Positions 1-11,192 of a stretch of 64,000 bases of DNA are shown here, one piece after another; within the stretch, counting starts at the first letter, position 1, and every line of letters begins with the position of its first letter. The notes under the pieces were generated by a model, which worked only from the letters and a program-made list of their open reading frames with translations, was not told the DNA's origin and searched no databases. Location: the NCBI RefSeq assembly GCF_022458985.1, contig NC_061770.1, forward strand, positions 1 to 64,000, written 5' to 3'. The DNA is from Mugil cephalus (taxonomy: Eukaryota; Chordata; Actinopteri; Mugiliformes; Mugilidae). Made by a program: the position numbers and the translations under genes.

Positions 1-239
1 CCCAGGTCGTTTTGCCCTTTCACATCGACCATTTGACTGGATGTGAAGGGACTATATACACCCACCTGTGCTGCAGCTCTTTGTTTTTTTTAGACTGCTG
101 CCAACTTGTAATGTCATTTCAGCAAGTTTCAATTTTACAGTTAAAATTAGAGACCCAAGTTCTCAATCAGTTAACTGCCAATGTGAATAAATAAAAATGA
201 CCTGTGTAAAGGCTTTTTCAAATGACAAAATTCTCTTGT
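1..239. other. No gene recognised
   Basis: AT-rich sequence with only short, unremarkable open frames. Nothing recognisable as a gene, RNA or mobile element. Confidence 0.4.
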
Positions 240-356
240 GAAATATTTGTGACCCGTTGTCCTACCCCTCAAAGAATCGGAATCGAGAATCGCTTAGAAC
301 AGGAATCGAAATTAAGAATCGGAATCGTTAAAATCTAAATGATGCCCAACCCTACC
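240..356 (-). repeat. hAT-like terminal fragment with AATCGRAAT motifs
   Basis: The stretch holds several close copies of an AATCGGAAT-like motif and ends in GATGCCCAACCCTA. Read on the minus strand this gives TAGGGTTGGGCATC, a common outer end of teleost hAT-type elements. Only this end is visible, so it is treated as a relic. The family is inferred from the terminus alone. Confidence 0.45.
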
Positions 357-875
357 TTGATCATATGCCAACACTTTCCACCTCCATGTATTAATTCAGT
401 AGGTACCCTGAATAATTTGATCAAAACTTATAATTTGATAGACACGTGGAGAATTCAGCATCCAAGATGTGCATAAAACATATACTCGGTCCGTGTATGT
501 TTTGGTCATTGGATTTTCCGTTCAGAAGAGGATATTAAAAAACGAAGAATGAATGGTTATTTGATTTTCATTTTAAAATTCAAAAATTAAAATTAAAATT
601 CAAAGCATTTTTCGTTACCAGGGTCAAGGGGGATGACCAAACCTTAAAAAAAAAACGGTTGATTTTCATTTTCTGTTTCTAAAAACAAAAAATAAAATCA
701 TTAGAAGACAGAAACAAAAAAACGCCCGTCTCTTTATTTTATGTGACCACAAGTTTTCCAAGCCGTTTTCAAAATAAGAGTACGTATAGACGGGTTTACA
801 TATGTGCGTGCAGCCAGGGGGAAGAAAGCGGGACATTTCTTATTTGTTTACCAGCAGAGTCAGTGGACAAAGAAA

Positions 876-1001
876 ATGACAAGGAGTGGTTGTGCTGTAA
901 ACTGCATGAATTGGCAAAAGGATGGATGGAAACTGTTTAATATGCCGAGGGGATCTCACCCTTTTGCCAAGAGAAGAAGAGGATTGCGAAGATGTGTATA
1001 A
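876..1001 (+). pseudogene. THAP-like zinc-finger remnant
   Basis: A short frame encodes CAVNCMNW followed about 13 residues later by RGSHPFAKRRR. This resembles the start of THAP DNA-binding domains: a C-x2-4-C pair, then a basic stretch before a conserved W. The frame stops soon after, and the expected downstream C-x2-H pair and AVPTIF-like tail are absent. It lies inside the 488-2341 element, so it is probably a relic of that element's own transposase or DNA-binding protein. Degenerate; a chance match is possible. Confidence 0.35.
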
Positions 1002-1304
1002 AGCAGCGTCTGGAGTCTGGACAAATGTTTTTGAGTGCTTGAAGCCCTTCTGCTGTAATTGCTGAGTGAAGGAGGAAATGTATCGATGTAAGGCTTATCA
1101 CATGAGGAGGAGTAATTTTAAAATAACATTTAGACTACGTATTTATTAAAATACTTGACATGTAAATATTGCGTTGAATTTATTCCTGCAGAAAAAAAAG
1201 GTGTTTTTGAAATTACTGGTGTATTATTACGTAAATTCAGTGGTTAGCGGTTAGGATGTACTCTAGATCCCGCTGTACGTACACCCAGGTTTTGCCTTTA
1301 CTCC

Positions 1305-1352
1305 CTGTCTCTGGCTGGGCAGGACACCTGGCTGGGCAGGACACCTGCCCTC
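1305..1352. repeat. Short tandem duplication
   Basis: A roughly 17-bp unit (CTGGCTGGGCAGGACAC) occurs twice in tandem, with a partial third unit upstream, inside the 488-2341 element. Confidence 0.6.
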
Positions 1353-2559
1353 ATAGCGCAAAACCCTGAACTCATGTCATATAACATTTGAAGTTTTGCA
1401 CATGACCACAAAGTACATAATTATACGCGTCCAAAGATTTGTATGCACACAAACTGTACTTAGTGTACACGCTAGGTTTCTTAATTAGATAATTGTATAT
1501 GTCGGGCCATATTATAGCTGGCCATTTGGACATATCTAAAATCCATTCCTCACTCGGAATATGATATGGTAATTTCTCACCAGTGCTGAGGACCAGTTTG
1601 ATCAGGTAATCGGTTCAGTCTGAGCTGCTGAGGCTGTTGATATAATTGGTCTGAGCCATCTCTGTCAAGACCTAGCTAAGGAGCTGTCAGACCTGTAGTG
1701 TAAACCTATATTGACAGTGAAATTGACTATTTTTTTTTGTAAACATTTTTTACTTTGACCTTTTTAGCATTTACTAACATTATGACTCTGCTCCTGATAT
1801 TGGAAACATCCAAAACAACCGTCACAACCTTTACCAGGTTGTTGAGTGAAATTCATGGCCATTTCAGCAAAGGTTTTTCTGATTTGTCACGCAATGAAAG
1901 ACAAAGCGATTTTTCAATGAAATGACATTTTATTGTTATTGTGTCAGGGAGAACTTACAAACAATACGTCATCTACATCTACTTTGATACCAGCTTTTGC
2001 CCCCTGGTTGCGTGCGCACCTAGAATGGTTTGTACACTAGAAACCCGTCTATAGTTATACTTGCTCTTACTTTGAAAACGGCAACTTCTGGTGGCACAAA
2101 ATGAAAAGACGGGCGTTTTTTTGTTTCTGTCTTCTAATGATTTTATTTTTTGTTTGTAGAAACAGAAAATGAAAATCAACCAGTTTTTAAAGGTTTGGTC
2201 ATAGATCTTGACCCAGATAACGGAAAATGCTTTGAATTTTAATTTTTGAATTTTAAAATGAACATCAAATAACCACTAATTTTTCGTTTTTCAATATCCT
2301 CTTCTGAACGGAAAATCCAATGACCAAAACATACACGGACCATACTCGTAGTAACTATTTCATTACTGATTCAAATATTAAATGTAATGCAAACAAAATA
2401 TCAGGGTATGTTAATTTCGAATCACAGTCCTCTCACCTTGTCTCTTAAGTGATACCTGCCTAGAAAAAATTCAATCCAATATTATTGCAAGACAGTAATT
2501 ATCACAAGTATATGAAAGCAGCCATGGATGAATTTCTGTAAATTAATGATAATGGCACT

Positions 2560-4200
2560 GTGAATGATTCCATGTTGGGGAAATCTTTCAACGCTGTGTT
2601 GAGAGGCAAGATTATTTTGAATGAAGCCTCCAAGAAGAACGAGAGGCGAAAGGGGAAGTCTATTTTAGGGGAAGGGGAAGTAGAGATACTGCTGTATGAA
2701 GCTGAGAAGGGTTACATCTAATCTTTGTCCACTGACAATTTATGCAGCATTATGAAACTGAAGAATGAATATAATACTATTCTGAGTGATCAGGTTCATA
2801 ATCAAAAACTTAAAGTTACACAGAAGCAATCTGAGTTGAAAGACAAGCCTAGAAAATTGTAAAATTATAAAAAAAAAATAAAACTAAAAGAATATATAGA
2901 AGTTACGTGGCTTCCAGGCAAATAGAGCTATCCTTAGAATCAAATGGGGACATCATTACTCATCCACCAGATATAAATTATTATTTCAGAGATCTATACT
3001 CAAAGTTATACGAGTGTAATTGTAAGACATCTGATGATGAGTCAGAGAAATTTCTCGATTCTATTTATTTCCCTAAACTAAGTGAACAGGCTGATTTGGA
3101 CTCTAATTTTATAGCCGGTGAAATATGTAAGGCAATAAAAGCATTCCCTAGTGGTAAGGCTGCAGGCCCAGATGGGTTTAGTGCAAAGTTTTTTAAGTTC
3201 TTTTACAGATTTTGCCACCCCATTGTGTACTGCTAGCCACCTGTTTCCACAATCGTTTTATGAGGCCAATGTTTTTTCTATTTAATGTTAAACATAATGT
3301 AAAAGATAAACCTGTGGCTATTTCTCTTGATGCAGAATGTGCTTTTGATCAAATTGAATGGAGGCATGCCACACAATGCCACACTGAGGCATGGACTTTT
3401 TCTTATCTCTTATCAAGATTCTTTATGCTAGTCCAACCTCTACCATTCTTACGATGCGAACAGGTCATCATCATCATCATCATCTTTCAAACTTGGGCAT
3501 GGGACCAGACAGGGTTATTATACGTCCTCTACTGGTTAATCTTGCACTTGAACCCTTAGCCAGAAGGATAAAACAGTTTAATACCATTAAAAAAAACAAG
3601 ATTTTTCTCAAATCTCTGCCCTTTGATGTTGCCAAGGATCAGTTTTCTTACATGAGATTGTCTATGTATACCTGTCAGTTCCAAGCATTTACTTAAGAAC
3701 AACTTTGATGTCTAACTAGACAAGCTTAAAAGCTTATTGATTACTGGAGGTCTTTGCCACTTTCGCTCATTGGCCGAATTAATGTATGGAAATGGTGTTA
3801 CTCCCTAGGTTTATGTATGTATGTACGTTTCAAAATATTCCAATTTTTCTCTCCTCATCATTCTTTAAGAAACTTGACTCTATAATTATGCCTTTGATTT
3901 GGGGACACAAAAACCATGATATTTCATGAACATCTATAAAAACAAAAAAAAAAAAAAAAAAAACAGACTTCGGACATTATTAGTGGGCAACTAACGCCAG
4001 GGCTCTAGTTTTTTTTTTCTAGGATCAGCTTCCCCAACTTCGTGAGCCCAGTGATTCAGACTTGGCACTACTAACGATTGTAAGGCTCCCAAATTCTCCA
4101 GATGGCTGAGGAAAATGGTTTCAGGGATACATCTTATGAAACTTTGCAACAACACAAGTATAACATCTGATGATTCTGAGTGTGTCAGGGTCCCATTATT
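2560..4200 (+). pseudogene. Decayed L1-type LINE ORF2 (reverse transcriptase)
   Basis: Translated pieces in several frames follow the order of an L1 ORF2. The RT start motif GKAAGPDGF is near 3150-3180. A degenerate motif A region (SLDAECAFDQIEW) is near 3325-3360. Then come a palm segment (LIKILYASPT, about 3410-3430), LEPLARRIKQ (about 3550-3580), and the post-RT LPLSLIGRINVWK region (about 3750-3800) with FWNTHK-like remains. Frames change repeatedly and stops are common, so it is an old non-functional copy. The endonuclease domain and a clear poly(A) end were not found. A (CAT)n run at 3465-3486 interrupts the RT. Confidence 0.75.
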
Positions 4201-4209
4201 AAATACCTC

Positions 4210-5439
4210 AACTCCTTGGCAGGTTAATTTTTGCCCCTGCTCTATCTTTATGGATGTGTTTCATGCATGTATATGTCTATTGTATGTTGTGTTTGTATGG
4301 AGGCCATCTTTTGATTTTTGCAGTTGTCTGGGGTTTTTTTTGTTTTGTTTTCTGGTTAATGTGTTGCGATTTTCACATTCATGTGTTATGTGTTGTATTA
4401 TAATGTAAAAATATAATTCAAGGTCTTCCTCGTTTTCTTTTACCCAATAGATGTGAAGGAGTATTGTTGTTATACTTTATATTTTTTATTACCATACATA
4501 TTTATTGTACTGGTCTACCTGTCTGTGACAAGGGAAGCCATCCTAATTAGAGATCAACTGATACGGATTGTTTTTAGGGCCAATACATATACCGTTTTTT
4601 ATTTATTTTTTTTTTTAACATTTTTCTGAGCCAATACTGCTTTTTCTCCCTCCATTTACATGATAAAAATGACAATAACAAATGTACCATAGAGGAGAGG
4701 GCAGTCACAAAGCTGAAGCTTAAAGCTCTAGCACTTTGCTTTCTGTGCATATAGCAGCGTTTTCTTCATGGAATTGGACTTAAAAATAAAAATAAACAAT
4801 CAACAACATACCATTTCTGTAATATATTAATTTGTGGCTATATTGAAATGTGCTTTCTCTGCTTCTGAACTTTTGATTTGAAGGGACAAGACATTTATTT
4901 GAGGGGGCATTGTAAATAATGTGACGTTTTGAGGGGTGAGGCTCAGCTGGAAGCAAAACATCTCAAACAGTACTGCTTGTAAACGCCGGTTAGCGTATTT
5001 CAACTGTTTTGGCAATAATGGACAACAAAAAACGCACTAGAGAATATACTATTACACTAAATCTCCAAGTCCTACCATGTTGCAGATTTTTCAATACGCA
5101 ATGCAGCGACGCAATACAAAACGTGATGAACTTATTGACCACTCTGTTATACAACAGAAGACTGTTGGAAACATAATGGGAGAGGCAGAGAAATTATCCA
5201 CACTTGTATGGGCGCACCCACTGCACATCCCTAGTCTCATACAAGATTGACACAGAGAATAAGTGTTTTTCACAATTGAGCGACAACTGAATTAAATTAA
5301 TTTATTTCAAACATAAGAGACATACGTTTAAAAGACCAAAGTGTCTGAAATTAGTAGGTGGAAATAAAACTTGTATATCTCTACCCCTTTCTCATGTATT
5401 TATATATAAAGACAAAAACTAAATACAGCTTTAAATAAA
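4210..5439. other. Intergenic AT-rich sequence, no gene recognised
   Basis: No convincing coding region. It includes the repeat end at 4540-4660 and A/T-rich runs. Confidence 0.4.
4540..4660 (+). repeat. hAT-like TAGAGATCAACTGATA end fragment
   Basis: The motif TAGAGATCAACTGATACGG, followed by GGCCAATACATATACC, resembles the TAGAGATCGACCGATA-type terminus common in fish hAT relics. A related sequence lies near 57598-57665. Only one terminus is present. Confidence 0.4.
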
Positions 5440-5765
5440 TTAGCCGAGCCATTTATAGAGATAATAATAATCCATTGGTTTTATATAGTGCCTTATCATA
5501 GACACTCAGCACTTTACAATTGAATGCATTATTCATTCACTCACACAGTCACACTAAACAGAGCTGCCCTGGGGCAGACTGTCGGAAACGTGGCTGCTAA
5601 TCCGCGCCTACGGCCTCTCTGGCCACAACCAAACATCACTCACGAGAAATAGTACACCAGTGGCGTTCACACTGGGAGCAAGGTGGGTTAAGTGACTTGC
5701 CCAAGGACGCAACGAAAGACTAGGGACAGGGCGGAATCAAACCTTTCAGCTCTATTGCTACCCCC
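5440..5765. repeat. Teleost interspersed repeat with conserved 'cttgcccaaggac' core
   Basis: The block contains TTTTATATAGTGCCTTATCA, ACTCAGCACTTTACAA and AAGTGACTTGCCCAAGGACG in the order seen in a very common fish interspersed repeat (a LINE-tail or SINE-like family). It is recognised by those motifs. The exact family is uncertain. Confidence 0.55.
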
Positions 5766-6687
5766 TGCCATCAGAAAACATGGGGAGGTCAGCAAAAAAT
5801 CTTTATCATGATAAAGTAGGACATACACCCATTTAGCTATTCCTAATTCCTTTAATCCCACTTGTAGTGTAGATTTGTACAAGCATTGTTTGACTGCATG
5901 TTTACATTTCTAATTTACATTCTTTAATGTAGTTATTGTTTTATGTTTAATTACTTCTACCTGAAAAAAATCACAAAGATTTATTACATTTCAGTAAATT
6001 TTATTTGTATTTGCATTCGTTTTGTCTTTTGTGCTGTTAAGGAATACCAATTTAGGCTGATCAGTCTCCATTCCCGTCAATCTCTGATTAAGAATACAAA
6101 TGCTTTATTACAGGGTTGTCTGGAGGCTAACATCCACATGTCACTTTTTTTAAATAAGATAACTTACCATCAATTACTTAAACAAATTAAAGCCAGATCA
6201 TCTTGCATTGGGGAATACATTAGCGCTAAAGTTGATACATCTGCGCTTCAACAAGGAATCAATTATGAAGTGATGACTCTTAAAGTGTTCTCTGCACTGA
6301 CAAGAACAAAGCAGTGGTCGCCAACACTGGTAGATCTTAGAAACATTCCCTATAAATCCCCCTCCTTTCCCCTCGGAGAGAGCCTGGTGGCCTCCTCTGC
6401 GCCCAGCCTTTGAAATGTGTATCACACGTTTAATGTCTTTACATGCGTTGAAAAATGTCCCAATTAAAATCAGTAGGAGAGTAAGAAGTGCAGTTGTGTT
6501 TCGTGTTATTTTGTTCAATTTTAACGATACAGAACAGCTTGGAAAAGAAACTGCTTATGAACTAACGATCGGAGATTTCACATACGTGAGTGTGCATGCA
6601 CTTCTACTTCCGAAACACAGTGGTTGCTATGGGGATCGATAAGTTTGATTTAATGCACTGGGACGTTTTCCACAACTGGTTCACAGT

Positions 6688-6857
6688 TGGTATGCTTTCG
6701 ACTTCTTTCTCAGAGCCTCCGCCATGCCAGCTGACAACTTTGCCGTCTATCAGTTGTCCCCTGCTAGTGCAGTATATTATCATTTTGCGATGCTGGATTT
6801 TTTTTTATGCACTGTTATCTCATGATAACGACTTATTATCTTGTTATCTCGATATAA
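6688..6857 (-). repeat. Module B: inverted partial copy of the hAT 5' region
   Basis: This 170-bp block is the reverse complement of 7737-7900, which is the upstream region and first codons of the adjacent hAT transposase. It includes the motif TTATCTCATGATAACGACTT. In the left cluster it follows arm A, while in the right cluster B' follows A'. A true palindrome would read A-B-B'-A', so the module order is swapped relative to a simple inverted repeat. Confidence 0.75.
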
Positions 6858-6910
6858 CAAAGGTTGTTTTCTCGTGATAACGAATTAATTAATAATGTGT
6901 TCGTCTTGAA

Positions 6911-7024
6911 TTTCAACCTACAAGAGCTGCCATGAAAGGCTTCCGTGGCCTACCGTAAGTCACACTTTACGTTAGTTTGTTTACTTGACTGGAAGCCATT
7001 CGTGGCAGCTCTTGTAGGTTGAAA
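6911..7024. repeat. Small hairpin, 33-bp imperfect inverted repeat
   Basis: Sequence near 6911-6943 is repeated inverted near 6992-7024 (cores CCTACAAGAGCTGCC and GGCAGCTCTTGTAGG). The second arm is the start of module C, so module C is preceded by an inverted copy of its own 5' end. Confidence 0.7.
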
Positions 7025-7219
7025 TCAAGACACATAAAAAAAAGAAAAATCCATGGCCGTTCTCGGCTTCCGTAAGATCGAGGGTGAAAGTAGTTTTATA
7101 ACTGACAGATAAATAAATCATGTTGAAAGCGTTTCAGACAGGAATTTTGTTGGTGTAATTTATTGTTTGTCCTGTCCTGGCGCAAGGGACATTTCTTGAC
7201 GTCTGTGAACCAGTTGTGG
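6983..7219 (+). repeat. Module C, first copy (237 bp)
   Basis: This block recurs in the same orientation and length at 11591-11827 with only a few differences. It begins ACTTGACTGGAAGCC and ends CCAGTTGTGG. A short frame (MAVLGFRKIEGESS...) is kept in both copies, but 19 codons are too few to call a gene. Here it overlaps the outer end of inverted arm A'. Confidence 0.75.
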
Positions 7220-7849
7220 AAAACGTCCCAGTGCATTAAATCAAACTTATCGATCCCCATAGCAACCACTGTGTTTCGGAAGTAGAAGTGCATGCACACT
7301 CACGTATGTGAAATCTCCGATCGTTAGTTCATAAGCAGTTTCTTTTCCAAGCTGTTCTGTATCGTTAAAATTGAACAAAATAACACGAAACACAACTGCA
7401 CTTCTTACTCTCCTACTGATTTTAATTGGGACATTTTTCAACGCATGTAAAGACATTAAACGTGTGATACACATTTCAAAGGCAGGGCGCAGAGGAGGCC
7501 ACCAGGCTCTCTCCGAGGGGAAAGGAGGGGGATTTATAGGGAATGTTTCTAAGATCTACCAGTGTTGGCGACCACTGCTTTGTTCTTGTCAGTGCAGAGA
7601 ACACTTTAAGAGTCATCACTTCATAATTGATTCCTTGTTGAAGCGCAGATGTATCAACTTTAGCGCTAATGTATTCCCCAATGCAAGATGATCTGGCTTT
7701 AATTTGTTTAAGTAATTGATGGTAAGTTATCTTATCGAGATAACAAGATAATAAGTCGTTATCATGAGATAACAGTGCATAAAAAAAAATCCAGCATCGC
7801 AAAATGATAATATACTGCACTAGCAGGGGACAACTGATAGACGGCAAAG

Positions 7850-9412
7850 TTGTCAGCTGGCATGGCGGAGGCTCTGAGAAAGAAGTCGAAAGCATACCAT
7901 TTCCATGAGGAATGGGAAGAGGAATTTATTTTCACCATGGTGAAAGACAAGTGTGTTTGTATGTTGTGCCACCAAACTCTAGTGCTGTCTAAAAGAGGAA
8001 ATCTGGAGCGGTACCACAACACCAATCACAACAAATTCAAAGACAGTTTCCCCGCCAAGAGCGCAATCCGTGCTAGGAAAGTTGCTGAGCTCAAAGCGCG
8101 GTTGAAAGCCCAGCAGTCGCTTTTCACTAAACCTGCTGCTCAAAATAAGGCTGCGACTAAAGCTTTTGTGAACATTGTGAATATTTTTCACTACAGTTTG
8201 ATGAATCCCCGGATGTAATGGACACAGCACAGCTTGTTGTATTTGTCAGGATGGCGTTCCCGGACTCTACAACAAAAGAGGATCTCCTCACTCTTTTGCA
8301 CTTGAAGGAGAGAACAAGAGGTGAGGATATTTACAATGTGTTTAAAAAATATGCCCACGATAATGACATCCTGATTCACAAACTGGTGGCAATTACCACT
8401 GATGGAGCCCAAACGATGCGCGGCACGCATGCTGGATTTATTGCGCTGTGCCGTAATGACAATGATTTTCCCAACTTCGTGAATTACCACTGTGTCATTC
8501 ACCAGCAGGCCTTGGTGGGGAAGGTCGTGACCTTTTCTCATATTATGACTCTGGTGGTCAAACAGAACTCAATTAAAGCAAAAGCCCTTCAGCACCGCTT
8601 ATTCAAGGCGTTATTGGATGAGCTCGATGCCGCGTATGGAGACCTACTCCTCCACACTGATGTCGGGTGTTTGAGTCGTGGCAAAGTGCTGCAGCGATTT
8701 GTTGATTTGCTGCCCGAGATAGACTTTTCTGGAAACAAGGAACGAGGAGCATGAGGAGCTGTCAGATGATCAGTGGCTGCTGGACCTGGGGTTTCTGACA
8801 GACCTGACGGCAAAACTGAATTCACTGAACAACGAGCTCCAGGGAAAAGACCGACACCTGCCCCACATGATAAGCGCAGTGAATGCGTTCAAGGCCAAGC
8901 TCAGTGTTTGGAACACACAGCTGAAAAACGGGAGGCTGTCACAGGCCATCGGTGACAACGTCGCTTTTGACCCTGAGCAGTACTGTGTTCACCCGGACAA
9001 AGTGGCAGCAGAGTTCAGTCAGCGCTTTGGTGAATTAGAGGTCATGGAAGACGTTGCTGCATTCATCTTAAACCCATTCCTGATCATTGATGTAGAACAG
9101 GCAGCAGCCAAATTTCAGCATCTATTTGCTCTGCCTAGTGGAGTTGACATGGAGATGGTTGATTTGCAAAATGACACTAAGCTGAAAGTAAGATTAGGGG
9201 ACAGTAACTTTTGGGGAATTGTCAGCAGGGAGAAGTTTCCCCTCATCACCTCATGTGCACTAAGACTGAGTGCCTACTTTGGATCCACTTACCTCTGTGA
9301 AATGGCGCTTTCACACATGAAAATAATTAAATCAAAGTACAGCAGCCACCTTACTGACAAACACCTCATAGACTGTCTCAGACTAGCTGTCAGTAGACAT
9401 GAGCCAAACTAG
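7850..9412 (+). pseudogene. hAT transposase, GTF2IRD2/SCAND3-like type, frameshifted
   Basis: Three frames joined in order give a hAT transposase. The N-terminal part (7862-8195) starts MAEALRKKSK and includes a BED-like C-x2-C...H-x4-H finger (CVCMLCHQTL, then RYHNTNHN). The catalytic core follows: QFDESPDV at about 8194-8217 with the first acidic residue, TTDGAQTM with the second, and NYHCVIHQQAL at about 8483-8515. The C-terminal part (8755-9412) includes KMSALSH-like SHMKIIKSKYSSHLTD and ends in SRHEPN. Breaks: a frame change with apparent loss of sequence near 8160-8195 (the usual segment between the N-terminal part and the DES motif is missing), and another near 8735-8745. It is therefore not functional. 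The upstream sequence (7737-7861) is duplicated as module B. Confidence 0.88.
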
Positions 9413-9689
9413 AAAGCACTCACACACAGTATTCAGTCACAGCCATCTCAATAACCTGGGTCAGTAACATGCCAGTTTTGAAAACTGATGGCAATGTGAA
9501 AAGTGATGATGCATAAGATGGTACATAACTGCACTGAGCTTATTTACACATTATTTTTGTTAAAACAGAATAATAATAAATTTTCTTTATATATATTTTC
9601 TAAAATGCCGATGTTATGTTACTTGCATTGAGTGGATAAGTATAACCCTGCACATGATCTGTTCACTGCTAATGTGTTTTGTGCCTTTC

Positions 9690-10015
9690 CTGATATGGAG
9701 TTTGTGTGTGTGGGTTCTTGTACAGCTATCTTTCTGAGAACCAGTTTAAGTTTTATACCAACAGATTGTGGACATTTGTGTAAAGTGAGAACATTTTGGC
9801 CGGTCCTTTAACTTTTTGGCCTCACTTTTGGTTGTTTTGAAGGTTAAAACTCAGTTTTAGGGTAAAGGTTACAATTAGGTTATGGTTAGGGTTAGGGTAA
9901 GGCATCCAGTTGAGATGGTTAGGGTTAGGGTAAGGGGCTAGGGAATGCATTATACCAATGAGTGTCCTAACAAAGATGGCCATGAAAGAAAGTGTGTATG
10001 TGTGTGCTTTTTTGA
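9690..10015 (+). repeat. Teleost repeat with GGTTAGGGTTAGGG runs
   Basis: The block has the usual motifs of an abundant fish repeat: GTACAGCTATCTTTCTGAG, AAGTTTTATACCAACAGATTG, GTGAGAACATTTTGGCCGG, then two short GGTTAGGGTTAGGGTAAGG runs near 9880-9940, and AAAGATGGCCATGAAAG. The ends are weakly complementary. The TTAGGG-like runs are part of this repeat, not a telomere. Confidence 0.6.
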
Positions 10016-10179
10016 ATAACTTAGAATTAGAAGAAGTTGATGTGTTGATGAGAAGCTATGGTTTGATATGGTTTTGATATGCTCGTTACAGTGTTTTCTT
10101 TGTTACCAATTAGCCTGAATAAAGGGGTCAAGTTGAAAGAACAATCTGGTCTGTTCTTTCAACGCTTCAGTAGGTAGAT

Positions 10180-10247
10180 CTTGCCTCTCACCAAGGTGGA
10201 GGTCAGGGATCTTGGCCTTAAAAAGGTTGGAGACCACTGCTTTAAAG
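10180..10247 (+). other. hAT-like right terminus downstream of the transposase
   Basis: The sequence AAAGGTTGGAGACCACTG ends at 10239. It is the inverse of a CAGTGGTCTCCAACC-type hAT end, and it lies downstream of the hAT transposase in the orientation expected for its 3' terminus. No matching 8-bp duplication was found at the candidate left end (6312), so the element's exact limits stay open. Confidence 0.5.
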
Positions 10248-10369
10248 GAATCCAGTTCTTCATCTCATGTTGAACATCAACTGGCTCAGCCTAACAAGAT
10301 CACCTAATGGAGAACTATACAGACAAACAGATATGTTAAGTAATGTATGTGTTTTAATTTACTTAATAT

Positions 10370-10545
10370 ACAGCAGGTAAAATAAGTATTGAACACATCA
10401 CAATTTTTCATAGTAAACACATTTCTAAAGGTGCTACTGACATGAAAATTTCACGAGGTGTCGTAACAACCCATGTAATCCATACATAGAAAGAAACCAT
10501 GCCCCAAAGGGACAAAAGTCCTTTTCCATTTTTTTTTTTGGATAA
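10370..10545 (+). mobile_element. Tc1-like terminal fragment
   Basis: CAGCAGGTAAAATAAGTATT, GAACACATCAC, TAAAGGTGCTACTGACATG and AATCCATACATAGAAAGAAA occur in order, as in the terminal region of a fish Tc1 family. The transposase part and the other end are absent. Confidence 0.55.
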
Positions 10546-10789
10546 CTTAGAGGGAGTTGTGTGTTTTGCTATCATATTTGCCAAAAGTGTGTACTTTTTA
10601 GCACATTTTGATATTTTGATATTAACTCCGATCTCATAACACTACACTATTTCTGCACTGTATAATCTAAATGGTTACGTTGCTACCATTAAAGGACAAA
10701 AGTGTTCTTTCATAAACGCCCTAAAAATACACTAGCTTGTATTTTTGATGATTATGGTTTACAGATAACAAAAACCCAGAACTTCGTGT

Positions 10790-11165
10790 GTCGTGAGAAG
10801 TCCTTTGGAGACCTGGTTCATGGGACCACGGTGCGTCTGTGCATGGCTTCAGGACTCAACAGGCAGACACACTATATTTGAAATTTACATCCCTCCCTTA
10901 GCCGATAAGGAAACACCACTGACGACACGATCCACACCACTGTTGCTATACAACTGACCAAACATCCACATCACCTTGGACACTATTTTGCCAACTACTT
11001 TTGTATATTTTCATAATGCTAATTCTGTACATTATTTGATCACACTGCTTATTTTTATGTTACTTTAATTTAATCTCATTTTATTTATCTTTGTTGTGGT
11101 TTTATGTTTACTTTTATGTGCAACAAACCTATGGTAAAAAAAAATTAAACATTACTTGAAACCAA
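10790..11165 (+). repeat. L2-clade LINE derivative, copy 1 (endonuclease piece joined to 3' tail)
   Basis: The block shares CTTTGGAGACCTGGTTCATG, TTTACATCCCTCCC, AGGAAACACCA and ACGATCCACACCACTGTTGC with similar blocks at 12170-12850 and 17280-17520. Translated, these copies resemble the VYIPPSAD...IH region of an L2/Rex1-type endonuclease domain. The 3' part (CACCTTGGACACTATTTTGC to TTTTATGTGCAACAAA) matches the tail of the copy at 62925-63650. Reverse transcriptase sequence is absent between the two parts. Confidence 0.6.
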
Positions 11166-11192
11166 CAAAAAAAGAAGTCACATCTGAGGGAG

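Larger units (their letters stand above)
488..2341. mobile_element. DNA transposon with ~340-bp inverted termini and 6-bp target duplication
   Basis: The sequence from 488 to about 822 is repeated in inverse orientation from about 2000 to 2341. The outer ends read GGTCCGTGTATG and CATACACGGACC. Both are flanked by ATACTC (482-487 and 2342-2347), a 6-bp target duplication that fixes the boundaries. The interior holds a short THAP-like remnant and no intact transposase, so it is a non-autonomous or decayed element. A 6-bp duplication fits only a few eukaryotic superfamilies (IS3EU- or Dada-like), but no transposase is left to decide. Confidence 0.8.
6155..7735. repeat. Inverted duplication, arms A (6155-6687) and A' (7201-7733)
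   Basis: About 530 bp at 6155-6687 recur almost perfectly, inverted, at 7201-7733. The identical 75-codon frames on opposite strands at 6415-6642 and 7247-7474 show the low divergence. Each arm contains CAGTGGTCGCCAAC, a hAT-like end, at 6312 (+) and 7577 (-). The bases outside those ends are also inverted rather than directly repeated, so they are not a target duplication: the duplication extends past the transposon end. The spacer holds module B (6688-6857) and module C (6983-7219). Confidence 0.85.

Noticed and set aside
5943..6413. 156-codon frame at the left arm as a host gene
   Set aside because: Its C-terminal half is inside the inverted duplication, and its translation has no recognisable domain or splice context.
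6304..7585. GAACAAAG and CTTTGTTC next to the hAT-like ends as a target duplication
   Set aside because: They are inverse complements, not direct repeats, and are simply part of the larger inverted arms.
9870..9945. TTAGGG-like runs as an interstitial telomere
   Set aside because: The runs are short and belong to a well-known fish interspersed repeat with conserved flanks on both sides.
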